From positions 1-57,556 of IMG/VR virus record IMGVR_UViG_3300013132_000058: a stretch of DNA of 57,556 nucleotides; one strand, given 5' to 3'. The notes under the pieces are model-generated. The model searched no databases. It was not told where the DNA came from and saw only the letters and a list, made by a program, of their open reading frames with translations. Source of the stretch: a virus. The position numbers and the translations under genes were made by a program. Below are positions 8,504 through 15,786 of this stretch, piece after piece. Positions within the stretch are counted from its first letter, which is position 1, and each line of letters opens with the position of its first letter.

Positions 8504-9760
8504 ATGGCAAGACCTAAAAGAAAAAACAATATTGATGTCTATGAAAATAGAAATCCTTTATTAGGAAAGGACGTACAGGATAATAGACAAAAATTATTAG
8601 ATAATATTACAAAATCAGATACATACTTACCTGATTCTATTTTGCATGATGATTTAGATAGAGGTATGTTGGAATATGTAAAAAAACATTTTGTTATAGT
8701 ATCAGATGGAGAAAAAATTCCTGTCATTGACAAAATTTTAACTGTACAAAGATGGGCAGAATTTTCATCTAATTGGTCTTTTTCCGATAATGATGGTAAC
8801 ATAAAATTACCATTTATTGTTGTAATAAGGAAACCAGATGTACAACCTGGTTCCAATCCATCAATTCAAAGAACTATACCTGATAGGAAAGTTTTCTATT
8901 ACCAAACTATTCCGACTTGGGATGGTAACAAAAAAGGCGCAGATGTATATAAAATACCACAACCTGTTGCTGTTGATATTACATATGAAATATCATTAGT
9001 TTGTAACAAATTTACTGATACAAATCATTTGAATAAAATTGTAATGCAAAAATTCGCGTCAAGACAATCTTATACAATAATAAAGGGACATTACATACCA
9101 ATAATTTTACAAAGTAATGACGATACAACACCATTAGATACAATAGATGGAAGAAGATTTTATATTCAAAACTATAAATTTATAATGTTAGGTTTGTTAG
9201 TGGACCGTGATGAATTTGAAGTAAAACCAGCTTTAAGTAGATTTTTATTGATGAATGAATTGATAGAAGATATCGAAACCAAGAAAAAATATGAAAATAA
9301 AGATATTAATGTTAAAAGTATATCATTTGTAGCAAACGGTGTTGACACGACTTTTAGTGTCGGAGAGTCGATAACATTTCTTTTAAATGTTGGAATCAAT
9401 GGATTAGTACAAATAAAAAATGTAGATTATTATCATATTTCAAATACATCAAAAATTACATTTGATGAACCACCTCAAGAAGGAAGTATAGTAACTATAG
9501 TATATTATAAAGGAAAAAGCTCTGAAGTATATATTGATAATTATGGTAAAATTGTTCAATTAAGAAACGAAACATTCATTTATGATGGTTCATCATTATC
9601 ATTTAACACTACTTCAAATATATCTTATGTCATAACTGTTGATATAAATGGTTTAGTTGAAGAAATAGATAATGGTTATTTTGTATCTGGTGACGATGAA
9701 TTTACATTTAATTATACACCAGTCATAGGTTCAAAGATAAGTATAGTATATTTTAGTTAA
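8504..9760 (+). CDS. Tail terminator / gp15-like protein with two extra C-terminal beta domains
   Basis: 418 aa. Residues about 45-260 fit the gp15-type tail-terminator pattern: VQRWAEFSSNWSFSD, LPFIVVIRKPDVQPGSNP, TIPTWDGNKKGADVYKIPQP, then FASRQSYTIIKGHYIPI and a YKFIMLGLLVDRDEFEVKP end. gp15 caps the tube and sheath and joins tail to neck. Residues about 270-418 form two similar beta-rich units, each with NVGINGLV or TVDINGLV followed by a 'P..GS.(V/I).IVY' ending. These look like Ig-like decoration domains and are not part of T4 gp15 (272 aa). The gene sits immediately upstream of the sheath gene as in T4. Confidence 0.7.
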   Translation: MARPKRKNNIDVYENRNPLLGKDVQDNRQKLLDNITKSDTYLPDSILHDDLDRGMLEYVKKHFVIVSDGEKIPVIDKILTVQRWAEFSSNWSFSDNDGNIKLPFIVVIRKPDVQPGSNPSIQRTIPDRKVFYYQTIPTWDGNKKGADVYKIPQPVAVDITYEISLVCNKFTDTNHLNKIVMQKFASRQSYTIIKGHYIPIILQSNDDTTPLDTIDGRRFYIQNYKFIMLGLLVDRDEFEVKPALSRFLLMNELIEDIETKKKYENKDINVKSISFVANGVDTTFSVGESITFLLNVGINGLVQIKNVDYYHISNTSKITFDEPPQEGSIVTIVYYKGKSSEVYIDNYGKIVQLRNETFIYDGSSLSFNTTSNISYVITVDINGLVEEIDNGYFVSGDDEFTFNYTPVIGSKISIVYFS

Positions 9761-9807
9761 AAAAATGAAGTTTGTCAATATAAATTAATCTTTGAATAAA
9801 ATAAAGA

Positions 9808-9814
9808 TATTTAT
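9808..9814 (+). promoter_or_regulatory. TATTTAT motif upstream of tail sheath gene
   Basis: GATATTTATATG lies 37 bases before the gp18 ATG in the 91-base gap after gp15. Same motif as ahead of other runs; promoter role inferred. Confidence 0.35.
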
Positions 9815-9851
9815 ATGATAAGTAATAAATATTAATAAATTTTTTAAACTA

Positions 9852-12755
9852 ATGGCAACTTCAAACAGAGTTTTTGTATCCCCCGGTGTATATACATCAG
9901 AAAAAGATTTAACGTTTGTTGCACAAAGTATTGGTGTAACAACATTAGGAGTGGTAGGTGAAGCATTGAAAGGTCCTGCTTTTGAACCTATTTTGATTCG
10001 TGATTTCGACGAATTTAGGACATTTTTTGGTGGGACATCCATATTGAAAGATGGTGATGGTAATCCAAGATATGAATTATCATATGTTGCAAAATCATAT
10101 CTTCAAGAGTCAAATCAATTATTTGTAACAAGGATTTTAGGTCTCACAGGACATAAACCATATAGAACATATGGTATAACAACACTTGGTGGTTTAGAAC
10201 CTTCTCAAACAGGAACAACATCTATTGCTGCTTGGGAAAATAGTTTGTCGTCAAGTTCTACAGGTACAACCACTCCAACTGAATCAGGTATTACTGGTTC
10301 AACATTCTACTCATCATTGACGGGTAAAACATCGATTGATGGTACTTCAATGACAGAATACATTGTTCAGAATTTCAGTGGATTTACAACTGCCGACCAT
10401 AACAAATGGTTTGTAATTGGTTTAGTACCAACATCAGGAACTACAAGTTTAACTTCAACATTAGAGGAATTATCACCACTGACAGGATTGTACAATGATG
10501 ATAATACCAACGGTAAAGAATGGTATAATCAAATGTTTACCGATGCATTAACTGCAGTACATTCATATTTGTTTGTATATAATAGTGGAACGACATCATT
10601 TACAACTACAAGATATGTATATGATGCTTCTGTAAATACAGATTACGATGATATTGTGGTTGCTGCTTTAAGAAGTAGAGGTAGATATGTAAATGATGCA
10701 TTAATAAGAGAAGTAAGTGGTGCAACAAGTGTCACAGTATCTGACATTGATGACATTGGCTCAAATCCTCTTGGTGAATTTACATTAAGTGTCACAGGAG
10801 CTACTGGCGGAGAAAAAACGTTTACAACATCATTTGATAGTACATCTTCAAAATTCATTACTAAAGTTTTAGGTACTGATGTATTTGACAGGAATTATAG
10901 TGATTTTCCATTATATGTTCATGAAGTATATAACAATGAAATCGATAACTTATATGGTCTTGGACTCATTAGAGGTCTAAGTACGACCGTTACAACCAAT
11001 TTAGATGGTAATGACTTCTTAACTACTTGGAAGACATCATCGTCTCCTTATGTCGTTTCAGAAGTAAGGGGTAATAAAGTAAACAACTTATTCCAAGTTA
11101 TTACAATTTCAGATGGTGAATCTTCAAATTTCGATGTGAAGATTACAATACAAAACGTTGATTTAGAAAATAGTCAATTTGATGTATTAGTCAGAGACTA
11201 CAATGATACTGATGATAATATGGTTGTATTGGAGAGATATACAAGATGTTCATTAAACCCAACATTACCTGGTTATATTGCCAAAAAAATCGGTACATCT
11301 AATGGTGAATATGAATTGAAGTCAAAATACATCATGTTAAATATGGCTGATAATCATCCAACAGATGCAATTCCTGCTGGTTTCAAAGGTTATACAACAA
11401 ATGTTGATTTCGATACAAAAACTCTTGGTTCAATATCATATAAAACATCTTATTTATCTGCGGGTGATGTTGTTAAATATTTATCAAATGGTATACCCGT
11501 AATATCAAATGGTGACAAAGTAAGAAAAGTATCTCTAGGTTTTTCAACACAAGATGGATACAAATTTGATAGAGATTTACTGAAATATAAAGGTGTAAGT
11601 GCAACTGGAGTTACTCATGGATTCCATTTATCAACCAACGCATCTACAATCACTGGTAGTACATATGATGGTTATGAATTTAAAACAACTGAATATGATT
11701 TAGAAGGGACTAACAAAGGACTTTTAACAAGTATTGCTTACAGGAAATTCACATTTGTTACCGCTGGTGGTTTTGATGGATGGGACATTTATAGAGATGT
11801 AAGAACTTATTCGGATAGTTACATTTTTGGTAAATCACAATATGTATTAAATCATACAAATACTAATACTACAAATGGTGTGTTTGATAACACAACAGGT
11901 AATTCTGATTATTATTCATATCTACTAGGTATTCAAACATTTTCAAATCCAGAAGCGATTGACATCAATGTATTTGCGACTCCTGGTATCAATTTATCTG
12001 ACCATTCCTCTTTGACCCAACAATCAATCGACATGATTGAGACGGACAGAGCGGATTCACTCTATATCATCAATAGTAAAAATAGAAGTACTTCGGATGA
12101 TGTTATTGAAGACTTAGAAACAATTGATTTGGATTCTAATTATTCTGCAACATATTGGCCATGGATTCAAGTAAGAGATGAAGATAATGGAAGTCTTATC
12201 TATGTACCACCCACTTGTGAAGTAGTACGTAATATCGCACTTACTGATAACATTACTTATCCATGGTTTGCAGTAGCTGGTTATCAAAGAGGGTTGGTTA
12301 ATTCAGTCAAAGCATTTAAGAAGTTAACACTTGATGAAAGAGATGATTTGTATAATGCTAGAATCAATCCAATTGCAACCTTTGCAGATACTGGTACAAT
12401 CATTTGGGGTAACAAAACTCTACAGGTAAAAGAATCTGCGCTTGATAGAATTAACGTTAGAAGACTTCTTTTAAGAGCAAGAAAACTTATTTCGGCAGTT
12501 GCAATAAGATTGTTATTCGAACAAAATGATGAGCAAGTGAGAAATGAATTCCTAAGACTAGTCAATCCAATACTAGAATCAATCAAGAGAGAAAGAGGTT
12601 TATCTGAATTTAGAGTTACAGTATCGAATGATGTAGAAGACCTTGATGCAAATACATTGAGAGGTAAAATATACATTAAACCAATAAAATCGTTAGAATT
12701 TATTGATGTTGAATTTATTATTACTCCAACAGGAGCATCTTTTGAAAATATTTGA
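9852..12755 (+). CDS. 18: Contractile tail sheath protein, gp18-like
   Basis: 967 aa, about 300 longer than T4 gp18 (659 aa). The N terminus is typical of sheath proteins: VFVSPGVYTSEKDL, then GVVGEALKGPAFEP and IRDFDEFRTFFGG. The C-terminal core is also typical: IIWGNKTLQ, INVRRLLLRARKLI and FRVTVSNDVEDLDAN. The extra length lies in the middle (roughly residues 110-650), Thr/Ser/Gly-rich beta sequence where T4 gp18 carries its surface domains. The sheath contracts on host binding to drive the tube through the envelope. The stop is TGA, followed at once by a strong terminator, which shows TGA acts as stop in this genome. Confidence 0.93.
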   Translation: MATSNRVFVSPGVYTSEKDLTFVAQSIGVTTLGVVGEALKGPAFEPILIRDFDEFRTFFGGTSILKDGDGNPRYELSYVAKSYLQESNQLFVTRILGLTGHKPYRTYGITTLGGLEPSQTGTTSIAAWENSLSSSSTGTTTPTESGITGSTFYSSLTGKTSIDGTSMTEYIVQNFSGFTTADHNKWFVIGLVPTSGTTSLTSTLEELSPLTGLYNDDNTNGKEWYNQMFTDALTAVHSYLFVYNSGTTSFTTTRYVYDASVNTDYDDIVVAALRSRGRYVNDALIREVSGATSVTVSDIDDIGSNPLGEFTLSVTGATGGEKTFTTSFDSTSSKFITKVLGTDVFDRNYSDFPLYVHEVYNNEIDNLYGLGLIRGLSTTVTTNLDGNDFLTTWKTSSSPYVVSEVRGNKVNNLFQVITISDGESSNFDVKITIQNVDLENSQFDVLVRDYNDTDDNMVVLERYTRCSLNPTLPGYIAKKIGTSNGEYELKSKYIMLNMADNHPTDAIPAGFKGYTTNVDFDTKTLGSISYKTSYLSAGDVVKYLSNGIPVISNGDKVRKVSLGFSTQDGYKFDRDLLKYKGVSATGVTHGFHLSTNASTITGSTYDGYEFKTTEYDLEGTNKGLLTSIAYRKFTFVTAGGFDGWDIYRDVRTYSDSYIFGKSQYVLNHTNTNTTNGVFDNTTGNSDYYSYLLGIQTFSNPEAIDINVFATPGINLSDHSSLTQQSIDMIETDRADSLYIINSKNRSTSDDVIEDLETIDLDSNYSATYWPWIQVRDEDNGSLIYVPPTCEVVRNIALTDNITYPWFAVAGYQRGLVNSVKAFKKLTLDERDDLYNARINPIATFADTGTIIWGNKTLQVKESALDRINVRRLLLRARKLISAVAIRLLFEQNDEQVRNEFLRLVNPILESIKRERGLSEFRVTVSNDVEDLDANTLRGKIYIKPIKSLEFIDVEFIITPTGASFENI

Positions 12756-12771
12756 TTCCTAATTTTTCATC

Positions 12772-12808
12772 AAAAAACCCTCTTAATTAATTTTAAGGGG
12801 GTTTTTTA
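12772..12808 (+). terminator. Intrinsic terminator after tail sheath gene
   Basis: AAAAACCCTCTT pairs with AAGGGGGTTTTT across a 10-base AT loop with one G-U pair and a T-rich end. It sits 17 bases after the gp18 stop. The flanking A run could also let it serve the converging reverse-strand gene. Confidence 0.85.
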
Positions 12809-12828
12809 TTTATTTTTATTATATTTAC

Positions 12829-12924
12829 ATGTATAGAACTTTTAATAACTATCAAATATATTTTACCATGGACATAAAATTAAATTGTGAACATTGTAAT
12901 AAACAATTCATTGTCGTTCAATGA
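12829..12924 (+). CDS. Very short ORF with CxxC pair, possible remnant
   Basis: A 31-codon ORF (ATG 12829, or internal ATG 12868) whose end reads LNCEHCNKQFIVVQ before TGA. The CxxC followed by K.F.V resembles the first half of the zinc ribbons found at the N terminus of some HNH-type or small phage proteins, but the second Cys pair is missing. A TATTTAT copy lies at 12807-12813. It may be chance or a decayed gene; confidence is low. Confidence 0.18.
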   Translation: MYRTFNNYQIYFTMDIKLNCEHCNKQFIVVQ

Positions 12925-12940
12925 AATTTGAAATGTTACT

Positions 12941-13057
12941 TTAAGGTTGAACAAATAATTTTGTTCCGACATTTATTGTTGAAAGTAAATCCAATATACC
13001 ATTATTTGATATTCTAATACAACCTCCAGATGCTTTTCTACCTAATTGTTTTTCTCA
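12941..13057 (-). pseudogene. In-frame continuation of the L,D-transpeptidase beyond TGA, carrying the catalytic Cys
   Basis: Read in the same frame after the TGA at 13057-13055, the sequence continues for 37 codons to TAA at 12943-12941. It contains GRKASGGCIRIS, the YkuD active-site block, and ends VGTKLFVQP, a normal family ending. The His of IHGTN in the upstream ORF lies 16 residues before this Cys when the TGA is counted as one residue, which fits the family spacing (H, 14-17 residues, then S/T-x-G-C). The enzyme is therefore split by a single stop codon: a nonsense mutation, a read-through site or a sequencing error. Confidence 0.75.
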
Positions 13058-13621
13058 ATTTGTTCCGTGTATATATATACCTCTTGAAAATACATTCTTA
13101 TTGCATTCTTCATATCCCTGTAATACCAATATTCCTGTCAAAACTTCAGCTTTATGTAAATGTCCTTCTTCGTCTTTTCTAGTACTATCAATATTTGGTC
13201 CTAATACACTATTAATGGGTCTTTTACCAACCAATACTTGGTATTTTTTTGGTGATTTTATTTTATCTGACACTTTCATTAATCCAGGATTTGTGAGAAA
13301 TGAATTACTTGAACTTCCAAATCCATTGGCTCCAGTAGAAATTTTATATTGTCTTGTTAAACTTACACCATTATTGGTATAAAATAATGTTTGTGTTGGA
13401 CCCCAAACTATTAATAATGGTTCATTCTTTTTAATTTTATTATTCTTTAATAGAATACTATATACATCTTTCCAACTTTTTGCGTTCTTAGTGAATTTAG
13501 TACTACACTCTTCATTAGAAAAAAAACTTTTTATTTTACCGGTAACACGGTCTATAAAACCTTGTTCAGATAATAAGGTTACTAATTTATCTATTTGTTT
13601 TTCAGTAAGAATAATTTTCAT
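13055..13621 (-). CDS. L,D-transpeptidase-like (YkuD fold) protein, stopped by TGA before its catalytic Cys
   Basis: 188 codons from ATG 13621 (an in-frame TTG at 13636 is unlikely). The N terminus MKIILTEKQIDKLVTLLSEQ is a helical tag ending in Glu-Gln that I associate with virion proteins of T4-like Bacteroidota phages. The main part (PLLIVWGPTQTLFYTN, TGILVLQGY, IYIHGTN) is a YkuD domain, which cross-links or remodels peptidoglycan with a Cys nucleophile. The ORF ends at TGA just after HGTN; the Cys block SGGCIRI follows in frame (see 12941-13057). A TATTTAT motif ends 4 bases before the ATG. The gene sits in reverse orientation between gp18 and gp19. As written the product would lack its nucleophile. 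Confidence 0.72.
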   Translation of the reverse strand: MKIILTEKQIDKLVTLLSEQGFIDRVTGKIKSFFSNEECSTKFTKNAKSWKDVYSILLKNNKIKKNEPLLIVWGPTQTLFYTNNGVSLTRQYKISTGANGFGSSSNSFLTNPGLMKVSDKIKSPKKYQVLVGKRPINSVLGPNIDSTRKDEEGHLHKAEVLTGILVLQGYEECNKNVFSRGIYIHGTN

Positions 13622-13625
13622 ACTA

Positions 13626-13632
13626 ATAAATA
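13626..13632 (-). promoter_or_regulatory. TATTTAT motif upstream of the L,D-transpeptidase-like gene
   Basis: On the reverse strand, GATATTTATTAGT directly precedes the ATG at 13621. It matches the forward-strand copies; function inferred. Confidence 0.38.
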
Positions 13633-13636
13633 TCAA

Positions 13637-13898
13637 AAAAAAAATTACCCAGTATACTAGAACTAGTTTTTTAGTTATTTTCTATTATTATTTTTTTAAA
13701 TTTTATATATTAATTATTAGATATTACTTCTAGTTCTAAGTACTAGTATAGAAAAAATACGAATTTTTTCCGAGAAAATCAATAGGTTGAGACAAATTTT
13801 TTTCATAAACATAAATTTTTTAATACTTTCAATATTTTTTTTATTGTCTAAGTGTTTTTTTTTATAAGGTGATATTTATTTGTAAATATAATACTAAC
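13637..13898. other. AT-rich divergent intergenic region with split inverted repeat
   Basis: 262 bases without a gene, between a reverse-strand start (13621) and the gp19 start (13899). It is almost entirely A/T with many T runs. TATACTAGAACTAG (13653-13666) recurs as its inverse, interrupted by a few bases, in CTAGTTCTAAGTACTAGTATA (13730-13750), giving a possible large cruciform or regulator-binding pair. It probably holds divergent promoters. An origin role is only a guess. Confidence 0.4.
13873..13879 (+). promoter_or_regulatory. TATTTAT motif upstream of gp19
   Basis: GATATTTATTTGTAAATA ends 19 bases or fewer before the gp19 ATG at 13899. Candidate promoter element by recurrence. Confidence 0.38.
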
Positions 13899-14387
13899 AT
13901 GGCGGACTTACTAATGAAAATGCCCCTCCCTTACGAACCCAAAAGAAAAAATAGGTTTATATTAAGGTTTCCATCATCATTGGGGATAAATGAATGGTAT
14001 GTTTTTTCAACAAGCAGACCAACAGCAAAAATTAAATCAGTTGAAATACCTTTTCTTAATACATCAACATACGTTGCAGGTAGATTCGATTGGGAAGAAA
14101 TTAAAGTTCAATTTAAAGACCCCATAGGACCTTCTGCATCACAAGCATTAATGGAATGGTTTCGTTTACATGCGGAATCCGTGACAGGTAGAATGGGTTA
14201 CGCAGCAGGATACAAGAAAGATGTTGAACTTGAAATGCTCGACCCAACAGGTGTTGTAGTTGAAAAATGGATTCTTCAAGGATGTTTCTTAACTGGCTTG
14301 AATTTTGGTGACTTGAACTATAGCCAAGATGAATTAGCTACAATTGATGCATCTCTTAGAATGGACCGTTGTATACAAGTATACTAG
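13899..14387 (+). CDS. 19: Tail tube protein, gp19-like
   Basis: 162 aa, almost identical in length to T4 gp19 (163 aa). It begins MADLLMKMPLPYEPKRKNRF and has the tube-fold signatures KSVEIPFLNTSTYVAGRF, WEEIKVQFKDPIGPSAS, ALMEWFRLHAESVTGRMGYA, and the C-terminal DELATIDASLRMDRCIQVY. It polymerises into the inner tube of the contractile tail. ATG 13899 is chosen over an in-frame GTG at 13869, because the extra residues are encoded by the upstream TATTTAT element. A terminator follows at 14440. Confidence 0.93.
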   Translation: MADLLMKMPLPYEPKRKNRFILRFPSSLGINEWYVFSTSRPTAKIKSVEIPFLNTSTYVAGRFDWEEIKVQFKDPIGPSASQALMEWFRLHAESVTGRMGYAAGYKKDVELEMLDPTGVVVEKWILQGCFLTGLNFGDLNYSQDELATIDASLRMDRCIQVY

Positions 14388-14439
14388 TATTTATTACATA
14401 TCTTTTGTAACCAAAAGAAAATTCTATTTACAATTTAAT

Positions 14440-14474
14440 AAAATTCCCATATATTTTTTATGGGAATTTTTTTT
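14440..14474 (+). terminator. Intrinsic terminator after gp19
   Basis: AAAATTCCCATA and TATGGGAATTTT form a perfect 12-bp stem with a 7-base loop, followed by a run of T. It lies about 50 bases after the gp19 stop and 18 bases before the next start. Confidence 0.85.
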
Positions 14475-14491
14475 ATTTAAAACTAAATATT

Positions 14492-14890
14492 ATGTCTACA
14501 ATTATGTATCATGCAATAGAACCATTAATGGAAAATAGATTTTTAATTGAATTAAATGGTAGTGACGTACCTTCATATACTTTCAGAGAATATGAGTTAT
14601 ATAATGAAGGTAATGATTTTATATTTAAAACAAAATTTTATGAAAATGTCAATTATACTTTTAATCCAAAAAGTATATTTGATATTACAAGTGTAAATAT
14701 TAAATATTTGGACCCCGTTGGTGACATTGTTAATGGTTTGACTTTTAAAGTTAAGGGTATAAATTTCAATAGAAAACAATCTTATTCAAACAGTGAATTA
14801 CAAATTAATGAAATAAAAATTCTTGTTGATGTAGAGTCTATGACACCGTATTATCATGCTAATAAAGAAGAAAATACTGAAAAAAAATAA
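14492..14890 (+). CDS. Tail-tube-like or tube-baseplate junction protein, 132 aa
   Basis: A small beta-type protein beginning MSTIMYHAIEPLMENRFLIEL. The opening pattern (ENRFLIELNGSDVPSYTFREYE) and the later KYLDPVGDIVNGLTFKV resemble the gp19 tube fold, so it may be a tube paralogue such as a tube initiator or adaptor. It sits between gp19 and the gp26-type gene, and its stop is 4 bases before the next ATG. The Lys/Glu-rich tail (NKEENTEKK) is probably disordered. Homology to the tube is inferred from short patterns only. Confidence 0.6.
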   Translation: MSTIMYHAIEPLMENRFLIELNGSDVPSYTFREYELYNEGNDFIFKTKFYENVNYTFNPKSIFDITSVNIKYLDPVGDIVNGLTFKVKGINFNRKQSYSNSELQINEIKILVDVESMTPYYHANKEENTEKK

Positions 14891-14893
14891 AAT

Positions 14894-15643
14894 ATGGAAG
14901 AATTAAGAGTTGACCCAACAATACAATATGATGTTGTTGAATTACCGAGTAAAGGAATTTATTATCAAAACAATAAAAAATCAGTTAGGGTTGCCTATTT
15001 GACCGCATCAGATGAAAATGTATTATCATCACCCAATATAATTAATACAAGTAATGTAATAGATGAATTATTGAAAAGAAAAATTTTAGATAAAGATATT
15101 AATTATGATGAAATTGTTGATAGAGATAAAGAAGCAATATTAATTTTTTTAAGAAATACTGCATTCGGTTCTGAATATAAAGTAAAATTAACTGACCCAG
15201 AAACTAATGAGTTTTTTTATGATAATATTGATTTAAGCACATTAAATTACAAGGATTTTAAATTGGAGGCAGATATAAATGGAGAATATAAATTTTTCAT
15301 GCCAAAATCAAAAATTGATATTACATTTAAATTTTTGACCAAAAAACAAGAAAAAGAACTTGAGAATATAAAAAATAATTGGAATGGTAATGATGTTGCA
15401 CCCTTGGTAACAAAAAGATTGGAAATGATGATAAAATCTGTTGCGGGTGTTAGGGACCAAATGAATATTAGAAATTTTGTATTGAATTTACCTATAGTAG
15501 ATTCTCAAGAGTTTAGGAAATTTGTTAATGAACATGAACCTGGACTTGATTTAAAAAGAAAAGCAAAAGCCCCATCAGGAGAAGAGGTCGATTATGTAAT
15601 CGGCTTTGGGGTTGAATTTTTTCGAGTTTTCTACGGATTATAA
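14894..15643 (+). CDS. Baseplate hub assembly chaperone, T4 gp26/gp51-type
   Basis: 249 aa, beginning MEELRVDPTIQYDVVELPSKG. The order LPSKGIYYQNNKKSVRVAYLTASDE, LLKRKI and FLRNTAFGSEY is typical of the gp26-type family, thought to act as chaperone between tape measure and hub in the way lambda G/GT does. It lies directly upstream of the tape measure, as tail chaperones do. The C terminus in this frame (VEFFRVFYGL) ends soon after a TTTTTTC run at 15617-15623. A +1 shift there joins a well-conserved-looking continuation ending at 15770 (total 291 aa). See the next entry. Confidence 0.72.
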   Translation: MEELRVDPTIQYDVVELPSKGIYYQNNKKSVRVAYLTASDENVLSSPNIINTSNVIDELLKRKILDKDINYDEIVDRDKEAILIFLRNTAFGSEYKVKLTDPETNEFFYDNIDLSTLNYKDFKLEADINGEYKFFMPKSKIDITFKFLTKKQEKELENIKNNWNGNDVAPLVTKRLEMMIKSVAGVRDQMNIRNFVLNLPIVDSQEFRKFVNEHEPGLDLKRKAKAPSGEEVDYVIGFGVEFFRVFYGL

Positions 15644-15770
15644 AAAAACACAATTATCAGAAATTTTCTTTCTGATAAGAAAGGGGTTCTCATATGGTGA
15701 TATCATATCTATGCCGATATTTGAAAGAAGGTGGTTTATCGAATACATCATGGAAATAGAAAATAAATAA
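15612..15770 (+). CDS. Out-of-frame continuation of the gp26-type chaperone (candidate +1 frameshift product)
   Basis: In the frame one base ahead of the gp26-type gene, an ORF opens after a stop at 15597-15599 and runs to TAA at 15768-15770. It has no ATG near its beginning, only TTG codons at 15606 and 15612. The peptide reads FFLIRKGFSYGDIISMPIFE then RRWFIEYIMEIENK. The 'fsy.dI..MPi.eRR' pattern resembles the C-terminal part of T4-like hub chaperones. Expression could be by slippage on TTTTTTC (15617-15623), by TTG start, or the split could be a one-base assembly error in the T run. It ends 16 bases before the tape-measure start. Confidence 0.6.
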   Translation: MNFFEFSTDYKKTQLSEIFFLIRKGFSYGDIISMPIFERRWFIEYIMEIENK

Positions 15771-15775
15771 TTGTC

Positions 15776-15782
15776 TATTTAT
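15776..15782 (+). promoter_or_regulatory. TATTTAT motif upstream of tape measure
   Basis: GTCTATTTATTTGT abuts the ATG at 15787, with only 4 bases between. If it is a -10 element the transcript would be nearly leaderless. Confidence 0.38.
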
Positions 15783-15786
15783 TTGT

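Noticed and set aside
13101-13733. Forward-strand ORFs opposite the transpeptidase-like gene
   Set aside because: They lie antisense to a recognisable YkuD domain and have no independent support.
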